From CAHJXF01 sp038240015 (GTDB taxonomy: Bacteria; Pseudomonadota; Gammaproteobacteria; Burkholderiales; Burkholderiaceae_D), in the NCBI GenBank assembly GCA_038240015.1, contig JBBSEF010000025.1, positions 1-37,294 of the forward strand: a stretch of DNA of 37,294 nt, read 5' to 3'. Positions 17,961-26,205 of the stretch are shown in pieces. The translations under genes were made by a program, and so were the position numbers. A model generated the notes under the pieces. It had not been told where the DNA came from. It did not search any database and saw only the letters and a program-made list of their open reading frames with translations. Each line of letters starts with the position of its first letter. Position 1 is the stretch's first letter.

Positions 17961-18382
17961 GGGGAGATTTCCTGAACGGTCGAGCCGTTTGAAAGGTTGT
18001 CCAGTACGGACTTCAGGAGCCGCTTGGTGAGCGAGCCGCCGAGCAGCGTCGTCAGCAAATCGTTGAAGGTCTGCAGCAAGGCGTCGCTTGCCGCTGCGGC
18101 GTTCGAAGTGCTTTGCTGTGCCAGCGTCGCCGCCAAGGCGGCGAACTCGCCGGGCGGCAGGTCGCTTTCACGCACGGCAGTCAGGCATGGATGAGCGGCA
18201 CGTGTCAGGAACAAGCTGCGCTTGTAAAGCGCAACAACGCCACGCTGGCCGATGATTGAAGACAAGGCTGCATCGATATCGCGCCATGTCGAGGCGGATA
18301 GCTCGGCGATCCGCGAGGCGTCGACGCCCTCTGCTGCTAGCTGCGCGAATGCGGCTGGGGCAGGTTGTGCATCGCCTTGCAT
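17957..18382 (-). CDS. Unrecognised 141-residue protein heading the KaiC-like operon
   Basis: Predominantly helical, soluble protein of 141 residues, rich in Ala, Leu and Ser, with no signal peptide or membrane segment. I do not recognise the family. It is not KaiB: there is no thioredoxin-like beta-alpha pattern, and the length is larger. Recognisable stretches are STWRDIDAALSSIIGQRGVV, YKRSLFLTRAAHPCL, and a C-terminal amphipathic region LLQTFNDLLTTLLGGSLTKR. Its stop overlaps the kaiC-like ATG (ATGA), so the two are translationally coupled. The inferred role is a partner or adaptor of the ATPase or the kinase. No convincing ribosome binding site precedes the ATG at 18382. Confidence 0.8.
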   Translation of the reverse strand: MQGDAQPAPAAFAQLAAEGVDASRIAELSASTWRDIDAALSSIIGQRGVVALYKRSLFLTRAAHPCLTAVRESDLPPGEFAALAATLAQQSTSNAAAASDALLQTFNDLLTTLLGGSLTKRLLKSVLDNLSNGSTVQEISP

Positions 18383-18494
18383 CGGGGGTCCCGTGGGGAG
18401 AAGGGGGGAGGGTCGGCTCGTTCGCGCGCAAAGCCGCTAATAATACGCTTGATCACGGCCCGCCAGCGAAACCAGGGCGTCGCGAAAGCTCGGC

Positions 18495-21400
18495 TTACGA
18501 CCCCTTCGAATCGAGCAATCGGCAGATCAGAAGCGCAACGTGAATCGCGTTCCGCTGCGCGCCATCGAAAATCTGGTGACGACAACTCGTGCCGTCGGCG
18601 ACAACGATCGCATCGGGTTGGAGACGCACGGCAGGCAAAAGCTGCGCTTCGGCCATGCGCATCGAAACGTCGTAGTGCTTCGCTTCGTAGCCGAAGCTGC
18701 CGGCCATGCCGCAACACGAGCTCTCGATCAGTTCCGGCCTGGCGCCGGGGATGAGATGCAAGACCTCGAGAACGGACGGCATCGCGCCGAATGCCTTCTG
18801 ATGGCAATGGCCGTGCACGAGGATGGGCGCGTCGGCTGGCTTCAGCGATAACGCGAAGCGGCCCGCTTTACTTTCTCTTGCGATGAACTCTTCGAACAGC
18901 AGCGCGTGCTTCGCGACGATCTGTGCAGGCTCGCCCAATCCCATCACCAATGCTTCGTCTCGCAACGTCAAGAGACATGACGGCTCGAGGCCGACGATCG
19001 CGATGCCCGCATTCGCAAAAGGAAGCAGCGCGGCGATCAATGCGCGCGCCTTGGCCTTGGCCTCGTCGACCATCCCGCTTGCGAGACAAGTGCGGCCGCA
19101 GCAGTAGTGGCCGTCGCGTTTGGCGAGCGTGTGCAGCGTGTAGCCCGCTGCCTTCAAGACGCGCGCCGCGGCCCATGCGTTCTCGCTTTCGAAGACGCCG
19201 TTGAAGGTGTCCACGAACAGCACCGCGGCCTTCTCGCCCGCGACCGCGGCGGCGATGGTCTGGTCGCGGGTCGATAACAGCGTGGCGGCGCGCGCCTCCT
19301 CGTGCAGGTCGCCGCGCGCGTCGTCGTTCGCGTGCTCGTGCGCGCCGTGGTTCGCGTCATCGTTCGTTCTCCAGAACGTGTCGGTGCGCCATCGCGGCAG
19401 CGTGCGTCGCGCCGATAAGCCGAACCACTTCTCGGAAAGGCGCGCCGCGCCCGGCAGCGCGTCGCGCAGGTTCAGCAGCCATGCGAAGCGGCTGGCCGTG
19501 CGCGCGTAGTCGGGCAGCCGGGCGATCAGGCGGTCCTTCAACGTGTAGCCGTGCTTCGCCTTGTAGTGTGCGAGGAACTCGATCTTCATCTTCGCCATGT
19601 CGACACCGGTCGGGCAGTCGCGCTTGCATCCTTTGCAACTGACGCACAGAGCTAGCGTGTCGTGCATCGCTTCGCTCGTGAACGCGTCGGGGCCGAGCTG
19701 ACCGGACAGTGCGAGACGCAAGGTGTTGGCGCGACCGCGCGTCAAGTGCTGCTCGTCGCGCGTGACGCGGTAGCTCGGGCACATCGTTCCCGCGTCGAAC
19801 TTGCGGCAGTGGCCGTTGTTGTTGCACATCTCGACGGCCTTCGCGAAGCCGCCGGTGGTGTCGCCACCGCTACCGGGCGCGCTGATCGCCTCGGTCATCG
19901 GGTCGTTCTGCACATTCCACGCCGACCAGTCGAGCACGGTCTTCAACGCGATGGTGCGATAGGCGCGGTGATCGGACCCTGGCGCGGACCCGGGCGCGGT
20001 CGGCGGTGGAAAGCGGAACAGCGCGCCATCGTCCATGCGCGGCGGGTCGATCACCTTGCCGGGATTGAACAGACCGGTCGGATCGAGCTTCTGCTTGATC
20101 GCTCGGAAGGCTTGGTCGATCGCGGGACCGAACTGCCAGGCGATCCACTCACCGCGGCAGAGGCCGTCGCCGTGCTCACCGCTGTATGCGCCCTTGTACT
20201 TGCGCACCAGCACCGACGCCTCATCGGCGATCGCGCGCATCTTCGCTGCGCCTCCATTCGGGCCACCGGTTCGCATGTCGAGGATGGGACGCACGTGCAG
20301 CGTGCCCACCGATGCGTGCGCATACCAGGTGCCGCGCGTGCCGTGCCGCGCGAAGACTTCGGTCAGCGCGTCGGTGTATTCGGCGAGATGTTCGAGCGGC
20401 ACCGCACAGTCTTCGATGAAGCTCACGGGTTTTCCGTCGCCCTTCAAGCTCATCATGATGTTGAGACCGGCCTTGCGGACTTCCCACAGATTTTTCTGCG
20501 GCGCTTCTTCACGCAACTGCACGACGCTGTCCGGCAGACCGAGGTCGCCCATCAATGCAGCGAGGTCCTTCAACTTCGGCAGCAGCGCGAGCTTGTCGCC
20601 GCCCTTGTCATGACTCGAGAACTCGACCAGCAGGATGGCCGCGGGATTGCCGATCAACGCGGCTTCGATCGACGGCCTGAACGCGGGATTGGTCAGGCTC
20701 AATTCGATCATCGTGCGATCGACCAGCTCGACCGCGGTCGGCTCGAGCTTCACGATGTGCTGAGCCGCATTCATCGCTGCGTGGAAGGTGGGGAAGTTGA
20801 CGACCCCGAGCACCTTCGCGCGCGGCACCTCGGACAATCGCAGCGTCAGGCTCCTGGTGTACGCGAGCGTGCCTTCGGAACCCACCAGCAGATGCGCGAG
20901 GTTGACGCTGCCGTCCGCTGTGTACGGCCGCTCGCTTTGCGCGTCGAAGATGTCGAGGTTGTAGCCGCCGACGCGACGCATGACCTTGGGCCAGCGTTCT
21001 GCGATCTCGTCGCGACGCGCGACGGCCAGTTCGCGAACGAAGTCCGCGATGCCCGCGGCTTGCGCGCCGAGGCCGGCCACCGGTCCGAAGTCGATCAGCG
21101 ATCCATCCGACAACCACGCGCTGATGCCCAGCACGTTGTGAACCATGTTGCCGTACGCGATCGAGCGCGAGCCGCACGAGTTGTTGCCCGCCATGCCGCC
21201 AAGCGTGGCCTGCGCGCTGGTGGACACGTCGACCGGGTACCAGAGCCCATGTGGCTTGAGCTGCGCGTTCAAATGATCGAGCACCAGTCCCGGCTCGACC
21301 GTGGCGGTGCGCGCTTCGATATCGACTTCGAGCACGCGCCGCAGATGCTTGCTGCCGTCGATCACCAGCGCCGCGCCGGTGGTCTGTCCGCACTGACTGG

Positions 21401-21680
21401 TGCCGGCGCCGCGCGGCAGGATAGGCACCTCGAGGTCGCGCGCGATCGCTATCGCATTCGTCACGTCGCGTTCGGTCTTGGGGACGAGCACACCGACCGG
21501 CATGATCTGGTAGATCGATGCATCGGTCGCATAGCGTCCGCGCGAGGCGATGTCGAACAGCACCTCGCCTTCGGTCTCGGCGCGCAGACGCCGGGCGAGC
21601 GCTTCGGCCGTTTCGTTCAAGTCGTTGGATGGCGAACCCGCGCCGCGCGGCATCAGTGTCTGCTTCGAATCAACCCGCAT
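18495..21680 (-). CDS. FAD- and Fe-S-containing D-2-hydroxyacid dehydrogenase (YdiJ/GlcD-GlcF-like fusion)
   Basis: A 1061-residue oxidoreductase joining a GlcD-type flavin half to a GlcF-type iron-sulfur half. The FAD_binding_4 domain shows VPILPRGAGTSQCGQTTGAA and TLGGMAGNNSCGS; the FAD-linked oxidase C-terminal domain includes LVGSEGTLAYTRSLTLRLSE and WYAHASVGTLHVRP. Near residue ~620 is a Cys cluster (CNNNGHCRKFDAGTMCPSY), near ~677 a 4Fe-4S motif (CVSCKGCKRDCP). Two CCG-type segments follow: HYCCGRTCLASGM, then HGHCHQKAFG with SSCCGMAGSFG. Such enzymes oxidise D-lactate, D-2-hydroxyglutarate or glycolate and pass electrons to the respiratory chain. The gene follows the GntR regulator by six bases. 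With the divergent glyoxylate-type aminotransferase next door, a glycolate- or glycerate-like substrate is a reasonable inference, unproven. Confidence 0.92.
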   Translation of the reverse strand: MRVDSKQTLMPRGAGSPSNDLNETAEALARRLRAETEGEVLFDIASRGRYATDASIYQIMPVGVLVPKTERDVTNAIAIARDLEVPILPRGAGTSQCGQTTGAALVIDGSKHLRRVLEVDIEARTATVEPGLVLDHLNAQLKPHGLWYPVDVSTSAQATLGGMAGNNSCGSRSIAYGNMVHNVLGISAWLSDGSLIDFGPVAGLGAQAAGIADFVRELAVARRDEIAERWPKVMRRVGGYNLDIFDAQSERPYTADGSVNLAHLLVGSEGTLAYTRSLTLRLSEVPRAKVLGVVNFPTFHAAMNAAQHIVKLEPTAVELVDRTMIELSLTNPAFRPSIEAALIGNPAAILLVEFSSHDKGGDKLALLPKLKDLAALMGDLGLPDSVVQLREEAPQKNLWEVRKAGLNIMMSLKGDGKPVSFIEDCAVPLEHLAEYTDALTEVFARHGTRGTWYAHASVGTLHVRPILDMRTGGPNGGAAKMRAIADEASVLVRKYKGAYSGEHGDGLCRGEWIAWQFGPAIDQAFRAIKQKLDPTGLFNPGKVIDPPRMDDGALFRFPPPTAPGSAPGSDHRAYRTIALKTVLDWSAWNVQNDPMTEAISAPGSGGDTTGGFAKAVEMCNNNGHCRKFDAGTMCPSYRVTRDEQHLTRGRANTLRLALSGQLGPDAFTSEAMHDTLALCVSCKGCKRDCPTGVDMAKMKIEFLAHYKAKHGYTLKDRLIARLPDYARTASRFAWLLNLRDALPGAARLSEKWFGLSARRTLPRWRTDTFWRTNDDANHGAHEHANDDARGDLHEEARAATLLSTRDQTIAAAVAGEKAAVLFVDTFNGVFESENAWAAARVLKAAGYTLHTLAKRDGHYCCGRTCLASGMVDEAKAKARALIAALLPFANAGIAIVGLEPSCLLTLRDEALVMGLGEPAQIVAKHALLFEEFIARESKAGRFALSLKPADAPILVHGHCHQKAFGAMPSVLEVLHLIPGARPELIESSCCGMAGSFGYEAKHYDVSMRMAEAQLLPAVRLQPDAIVVADGTSCRHQIFDGAQRNAIHVALLICRLLDSKGS

Positions 21681-21686
21681 GCGACG

Positions 21687-22376
21687 TCAGGCCTTCGCCG
21701 CTTCAGGGTAGATCTCGCCCGCGCGCAACAGGGCGAGGACGCTGTCGCGCTTGTGATGCATGTGCTCCATCAGGATGTCGCGCAGGCGGCCGCCGTCGCG
21801 CGCATCGAGCGCGTCGATCATCGCCTCGTGTTGCTTGACGGCGAGCTTCCACTTCTTCTCGTTCTGGTTGGTGCGAAAGCGCAGCGACTGCACGCGCGCG
21901 TTGATCGAACGATAGATCCCGGAGAGCACCGGATTCTTGGCCGCGGCATTGATCGCGGAATGAATGCTTGCGTTGAAGCGGTAATAGCCCGACAGATCGC
22001 GTCGTGAATAGCAGGCCAGCATTTCGTAATGCAATGCGCGCATCTCGGCGAGCTCGTCGTCGGTGATGCGCTGCGCCGCGAGCTCGCCCGACGTTCCTTC
22101 GAGTATCGCGAGGACTTCGAAGGTATCGCTCACGTCGGCCTCGGTCAGCTTAACGGCGACCGCGCCGCGATTGGGCAACAGATCGACCAGGCCTTCGGCG
22201 CCGAGCAGCTTGATCGCTTCGCGCAGCGGCGTGCGCGACACGTGCAGGCGCGTGCATAACTCGCGTTCGTTCAGCTTCGCTCCCGGCGGGATCTGCCCCT
22301 CGATCAGCATCGTGCGCAGTCGCGCAGCGACCTGATCGTGCAGCGAGAGTCTCAGGATCGAAATGACTTCGGCCAT
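21687..22376 (-). CDS. GntR-family (FCD) regulator of the 2-hydroxyacid module
   Basis: A 229-residue regulator. The N-terminal winged HTH is typical of GntR: LHDQVAARLRTMLIEGQIPP, then LNERELCTRLHVSRTPLREA. The C-terminal FCD ligand-binding domain is all helical; candidate metal-binding histidines lie in ASIHSAINAAA, VKQHEAMIDAL and MEHMHHKRDSV. It precedes the FAD/Fe-S dehydrogenase by six bases and is divergent from the aminotransferase-MFS operon. Two TGCATGCA palindromes in the intergenic region are its likely operators, allowing control of both arms by an organic-acid ligand. Confidence 0.92.
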   Translation of the reverse strand: MAEVISILRLSLHDQVAARLRTMLIEGQIPPGAKLNERELCTRLHVSRTPLREAIKLLGAEGLVDLLPNRGAVAVKLTEADVSDTFEVLAILEGTSGELAAQRITDDELAEMRALHYEMLACYSRRDLSGYYRFNASIHSAINAAAKNPVLSGIYRSINARVQSLRFRTNQNEKKWKLAVKQHEAMIDALDARDGGRLRDILMEHMHHKRDSVLALLRAGEIYPEAAKA

Positions 22377-22392
22377 GCTTTTTTCTCCTCGC

Positions 22393-22476
22393 GCATTTTT
22401 GCATGCATTTCATTTATCCGCCAACGCCGTATTCGTCTGGAACTGCTTGCGCGCTTTGTATATTGCATGCAAAATG
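22393..22476. promoter_or_regulatory. Twin GntR-type operators (TGCATGCA boxes)
   Basis: Box 1 has TGCATGCA at 22400-22407 within ATTTTTGCATGCATTT. Box 2 has TTGCATGCAA at 22463-22472 followed by AATG. Box 2 read on the minus strand (CATTTTGCATGCAATA) matches box 1 on the plus strand, so the sites face opposite ways. One lies about 24 bases before the GntR ATG and the other about 24 bases before the aminotransferase ATG. Near-symmetry and TTGCATGCAA-like palindromes are typical of FCD-type GntR operators. Confidence 0.78.
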
Positions 22477-22496
22477 CCGGCGCATCAGGAGACTCC

Positions 22497-23738
22497 ATGC
22501 AGAAGCTCGACTTCCATCCCGCCGGGCGGCACTTCCTTCAGATCCCGGGACCGAGCCCGGTGCCCGACCGTATCCTGCGCGCGATCAGCCTGCCCACGAT
22601 CGATCATCGCGGCCCCGAATTCGGCGCGCTCGGCATGAAGGTGTTGAAGGGCATCCGCGAAATCTTCCAGACGAAACATCCGGTCGTCATCTATCCGGCG
22701 TCCGGCACCGGCGCGTGGGAAGCGGCGCTGTCGAACACCCTGAGCCCCGGCGACCGCGTGCTGATGTACGAGAGCGGACACTTCGCATCGCTGTGGCAGA
22801 ACATGGCGACGCGTCTGGGCCTGTCGACCGAGTTCCTCGCGTACAGCGGCAGCGACGAACACCTCCCGAATGCGCCGAGCTGGCGTCGCGGCGTGCAGGC
22901 CGACCTGATCGAAGAGCGGCTGCGCAAGGACACGGCCCATCTCATCAAGGCCGTGTGCGTAGTGCACAACGAAACCTCGACCGGCGTCACGTCCGACATC
23001 GCAGCGGTGAGGAAGGCGATCACCGCGGCGTCGCATCCGGCGCTGTTGATGGTCGACACCATCTCGGGTCTCGCCAGCGCCGACTACCGGCACGACGAAT
23101 GGGGCGTCGATGTCTCGGTGAGCGGATCGCAGAAGGGCCTGATGCTGCCGCCGGGCATCAGCTTCAACGCGATCTCACCGCGCGCGCTGGACGCGATGAA
23201 GACCGCGAAGCTGCCGCGCGCGTTCTGGGCGTGGGACGAAATCGTCGAGATGAACAAGGATGGCTATTGGCCGTACACGCCCAACACCAACCTGCTCTAC
23301 GGCCTGTCCGAATCGCTGGACATGATCGCCGAAGAGGGCCTCGACCATGTGTTCGCTCGTCATCAACGTTGGGGCGCGGGCGTGCGCGCTGCGGCCAATG
23401 CGTGGGGTCTGCCGATTCAGTGCGCCGACCCTTCGGTCTATTCGCCCGTGTTGACCGGCGTGATCATGCCCGTCGGCATCGACGCCGACGCAGTACGTCG
23501 CCTCATCTACGAACGCTTCGACATGTCGCTGGGCACGGGCCTTGGCAAGTTGAAAGGCCGCATGTTCCGCATCGGCCACCTCGGCGACAGCAACGACCTC
23601 ACGCTGCTCGGCACGCTGGCCGGCTGCGAGATGGGTCTGAAGCTTGCCGGCGTCTCGCTCGCGGGCAGCGGCGTTCAGGCAGCGATGGAGCACTTCGCAA
23701 ACCACGCCGCACAGCTTCCGCTCAAGAAAGCGGCTTGA
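22497..23738 (+). CDS. Serine-glyoxylate/alanine-glyoxylate-type aminotransferase
   Basis: PLP-dependent class V aminotransferase of 413 residues. The opening HFLQIPGPSPVPDRILRAIS is typical of the alanine- and serine-glyoxylate aminotransferase family. The PLP lysine lies in VSVSGSQKGLMLPPGISF, where the KGLMLPPG context matches serine-glyoxylate aminotransferases. The VDTISGLASADYRHDEWGVD segment supplies the cofactor aspartate. The ATG at 22497 is preceded by AGGAGA at a good distance. It starts an operon with an MFS carrier and is divergent from GntR and the dehydrogenase. The inferred role is transamination of glyoxylate, or the 2-oxoacid made by the dehydrogenase, with an amino acid. 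The exact substrate pair is not determinable from sequence. Confidence 0.88.
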   Translation: MQKLDFHPAGRHFLQIPGPSPVPDRILRAISLPTIDHRGPEFGALGMKVLKGIREIFQTKHPVVIYPASGTGAWEAALSNTLSPGDRVLMYESGHFASLWQNMATRLGLSTEFLAYSGSDEHLPNAPSWRRGVQADLIEERLRKDTAHLIKAVCVVHNETSTGVTSDIAAVRKAITAASHPALLMVDTISGLASADYRHDEWGVDVSVSGSQKGLMLPPGISFNAISPRALDAMKTAKLPRAFWAWDEIVEMNKDGYWPYTPNTNLLYGLSESLDMIAEEGLDHVFARHQRWGAGVRAAANAWGLPIQCADPSVYSPVLTGVIMPVGIDADAVRRLIYERFDMSLGTGLGKLKGRMFRIGHLGDSNDLTLLGTLAGCEMGLKLAGVSLAGSGVQAAMEHFANHAAQLPLKKAA

Positions 23739-23778
23739 TCGTATTGAAGCGTTCGACACAAAAAATACGGAGACCAGG

Positions 23779-25080
23779 ATGAAGCTGTTTCGCGCGACCA
23801 ATGTCGTTCTCGTGCTGCTGTGCCTGATGTACTTCATCACCTATCTCGATCGCGTGAATGTGAGTACGGCGGCCGCCGGCTTCGGCAAGGACTTCAACCT
23901 CAACAAGACCGAGATCGGCTTCGTCTTCTCGGCATTCGCCTATCCCTATCTGATCTTCCAGATCATCGGCGGCTGGGTCAGCGATCGCTTCGGCGCGCGC
24001 CGGACGTTGATCGTGTGCGGCCTGATCTGGGCTGCGGCCACGGTATTGACGGGACTGGCCGGAGGACTGATCTCGCTGGTGGTCGCGCGCGTGCTGCTCG
24101 GTCTCGGCGAAGGCGCGACTTTCCCTGCGGCCACGTCGGCCATGTCGCGCTGGGTCGCGAAAGAAAAGCGCGGCTTCGCGCAGGGCATCACCCATGCCGC
24201 CGCCCGCATCGGCAACGCCGTGGCGCCCGCGGCGGTGGTCGCGATCATGGCCACTTACGGCTGGCGCGAATCGTTCTATGCGTGCGCGGCGTTGAGCTTC
24301 GTATGGGTCGGCCTGTGGGCGCTGACCTTCACCGAAAAACCGAAGGACCATCCGCGCATCACCGAGGCCGAGCTCGCCTTCCTGCCGGTGCCGCAATCGA
24401 AGAACGTGAAGGTGCCGTGGGGCCCTCTCTTCAAGCGCATGATGCCCGTCACCATCGTCTACTTCTGCTACGGATGGACGTTGTGGTTGTTTCTCAGCTG
24501 GATCCCGCAATACTTCCTGCACAGCTACAGCCTCGACCTGAAGAAGTCGGCGATCTTCGCATCGAGCGTCTTCTTCGCCGGCGTGGTCGGCGACACTTTG
24601 GGCGGCATCGTCACCGACAAGATCCTGGTGCGTACCGGCAGCCTGCACCGCGCGCGAAGCTGGATGGTCGCGGTGTTCATGGCGCTCACCTTGCTGTCAC
24701 TGATCCCGCTTCTGTTCACGCACCAGCTCTATGTATCGCTTGCGTGTCTCTCGTTCGGCTTCTTCTTCGCCGAGATGACGATCGGCCCGATGTGGGCGAT
24801 TCCGATGGACATCGCACCCGAGTTCTCGGGCACCGCGAGCGGCATGATGAATACCGGCTCGGCGCTCGCTGCGATCATCAGCCCCGTGATCGGCGGCTAC
24901 CTGATCGACAAGACCGGCAACTGGGAACTGCCGTTCGTGGGCAGCATGGTGTTGATGGGCGTGGGCGTGGTGCTTGCGTTTCGCATGCAGCCGGAGAGCA
25001 AGTTCTCTCTCGACGGGAGCGTGGATGGCAAGGCGGATGCGAGCAGCGCGATCGATCCGCATGCGACGAAGACCGTCTGA
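23779..25080 (+). CDS. MFS transporter, anion:cation symporter-like
   Basis: Inner-membrane carrier of 433 residues with twelve predicted membrane segments. The features fit the ACS branch of the major facilitator superfamily: an N-terminal MYFITYLDRVNVSTAAAGF, the loop 2-3 motif GGWVSDRFGARRTL, and RVLLGLGEGATFPAATSAMS. Members import organic acids such as tartrate, galactonate, glucarate or phthalate. The ATG at 23779 follows GGAGACCAGG; the longer open frame begins inside the aminotransferase gene and is not used. It follows that gene by 40 bases and probably imports the substrate of the neighbouring dehydrogenase. Confidence 0.92.
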   Translation: MKLFRATNVVLVLLCLMYFITYLDRVNVSTAAAGFGKDFNLNKTEIGFVFSAFAYPYLIFQIIGGWVSDRFGARRTLIVCGLIWAAATVLTGLAGGLISLVVARVLLGLGEGATFPAATSAMSRWVAKEKRGFAQGITHAAARIGNAVAPAAVVAIMATYGWRESFYACAALSFVWVGLWALTFTEKPKDHPRITEAELAFLPVPQSKNVKVPWGPLFKRMMPVTIVYFCYGWTLWLFLSWIPQYFLHSYSLDLKKSAIFASSVFFAGVVGDTLGGIVTDKILVRTGSLHRARSWMVAVFMALTLLSLIPLLFTHQLYVSLACLSFGFFFAEMTIGPMWAIPMDIAPEFSGTASGMMNTGSALAAIISPVIGGYLIDKTGNWELPFVGSMVLMGVGVVLAFRMQPESKFSLDGSVDGKADASSAIDPHATKTV

Positions 25081-25107
25081 AACGGGCTGCGTCGGTCGCG
25101 GCGCAGA

Positions 25108-25965
25108 ATGGCGCCCATGAAGACACCCAAGCGTTTGCAATCATTGATCGAAGAAGGCCTGATTGACACCGTCGTACGCCAGTTGATGAGCGGCAAGGAA
25201 GCGATGGTCTATGTCGTGCGCAGCGGCGATCAGACGCGCTGCGCGAAGGTCTACAAAGACGCCACCGAGCGCAGCTTCCGTCAGGCCGTGGACTACACCG
25301 AGAACCGCAAGGTCAAGAACACGCGGGCCGCGCGTGCGATGGCCAAAGGCACGCGCTTCGGTCGTCAGGCGACCGAGGCGGCGTGGCAAAGCGCCGAAGT
25401 CGATGCGCTCCATCGACTGGCCACTGCGGGCGTGCGCGTGCCGCAGCCGTACAACTTCTGCGACGGCGTGCTGTTGATGGAGCTGGTCACCGACGCGCAC
25501 GGCGACGCGGCCCCGCGCCTGAACGACGTGGCGTTCACGCCCGAAGAGGCGCGGACCCACCACTCGACCTTGTTGACGCAAGTGGTTCGCATGCTGTGCG
25601 CGGGCATCGTGCACGGCGACCTGTCGGAGTTCAACGTGCTGCTCGCAGAGGACGGGCCGGTGATCATCGATCTGCCGCAGGCCGTGGACGCGGCCGGCAA
25701 CAATCACGCGAAGCGCATGTTGTTGCGCGATGTCGCCAATCTGCGCGGCTTCTTCGGCCGATTCGCGCCCGAGCTATTGCACGCAGATCATGGCCACGAG
25801 ATCTGGGACCTGTATCAACGCGGGCTGCTCGACGTCGATGTCGTGCTCACGGGTCGCTTCGAACACAGGCTGGGCGCGGTCGATGTCGAAGGCGTGATGA
25901 GCGAGATCGACGATGCACGGTTCGAGGAAGCGGCGCGACGGCTACGCATGCAAGCCGCGCATTAG
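25108..25965 (+). CDS. RIO-type serine/threonine kinase
   Basis: A 285-residue atypical kinase of the RIO family, resembling Pseudomonas PA4780-type proteins. The N-lobe has GKEAMVYVVRSG and the ATP-binding lysine in CAKVYKD (Lys47). The catalytic loop is HGDLSEFNVLL (Asp171), and the metal-binding motif is VIIDLPQAVD (Asp188). No DFG or APE motif is present, as expected for RIO kinases. The start is ATG at 25108 or 25117, neither with a clear ribosome binding site. It is separate from the preceding transporter operon in content, though only 27 bases away. Substrates of bacterial RIO kinases are poorly known. Confidence 0.9.
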   Translation: MAPMKTPKRLQSLIEEGLIDTVVRQLMSGKEAMVYVVRSGDQTRCAKVYKDATERSFRQAVDYTENRKVKNTRAARAMAKGTRFGRQATEAAWQSAEVDALHRLATAGVRVPQPYNFCDGVLLMELVTDAHGDAAPRLNDVAFTPEEARTHHSTLLTQVVRMLCAGIVHGDLSEFNVLLAEDGPVIIDLPQAVDAAGNNHAKRMLLRDVANLRGFFGRFAPELLHADHGHEIWDLYQRGLLDVDVVLTGRFEHRLGAVDVEGVMSEIDDARFEEAARRLRMQAAH

Positions 25966-26137
25966 TGACGCAGACGCGACGCAGACGCGACGCCTCTCGA
26001 TCAGCGACCCAGGTTCTTCAAGCGCGCCGGCTCGACGATCTCGATCCAGTAAACCATCCGACCTGGTCGCTTGAGTCGCTGCGGCCTGCTCGCCGCGCCC
26101 GCAGTTCGACACGAGAGCCGCTTGGTTCGTCCGCTGA
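25966..26137. other. Intergenic region with a short tandem repeat
   Basis: Just after the RIO kinase stop, the 11-base unit GACGCAGACGC recurs about 2.3 times (25967-25992). The rest shows no convincing gene. A minus-strand peptide ending VEPARLKNLGR at 26003 is only 18 codons from its nearest ATG and is not supported. Confidence 0.4.
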
Positions 26138-26151
26138 TTGACAATTAACAA
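26138..26151 (+). promoter_or_regulatory. FNR/Anr-like site before the oxidase operon
   Basis: TTGAC-AATT-AACAA matches the FNR/Anr consensus TTGAT-N4-ATCAA at eight of ten positions and is nearly symmetrical. It lies 54 bases before the preferred start (26206) of the first cytochrome gene. That position would suit a regulator at an oxygen-controlled promoter, and terminal oxidase genes are classic members of that regulon. The TTGACA here could instead be read as a -35 element, but no good -10 follows at 17 bases. Confidence 0.55.
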
Positions 26152-26205
26152 TGGGAGCGCATCGTTGACCCGTTAAAAATGATTCGAGTCCATGCTAGGC
26201 ACCCG

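Noticed and set aside
17957..18382. 141-residue protein as KaiB
   Set aside because: KaiB is about 100 residues with a thioredoxin-like beta-alpha fold. This protein appears mostly helical and shares no visible motif.
19662..22007. A very long open frame on the plus strand opposite the FAD/Fe-S dehydrogenase
   Set aside because: It is a mirror of the dehydrogenase codon pattern in GC-rich DNA (Arg/His/Ala/Val-rich, no domains). The minus-strand protein has clear family motifs throughout.
26003..26060. Tiny minus-strand peptide ending VEPARLKNLGR
   Set aside because: Only 18 codons from the nearest ATG, with no ribosome binding site. It could be a gene-end remnant, but nothing else supports it.
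26138..26166. TTGACA as the -35 of a sigma70 promoter for the cytochrome operon
   Set aside because: The hexamer 17 bases downstream (ATCGTT) is a poor -10. The dyad symmetry suits an FNR-type site better.
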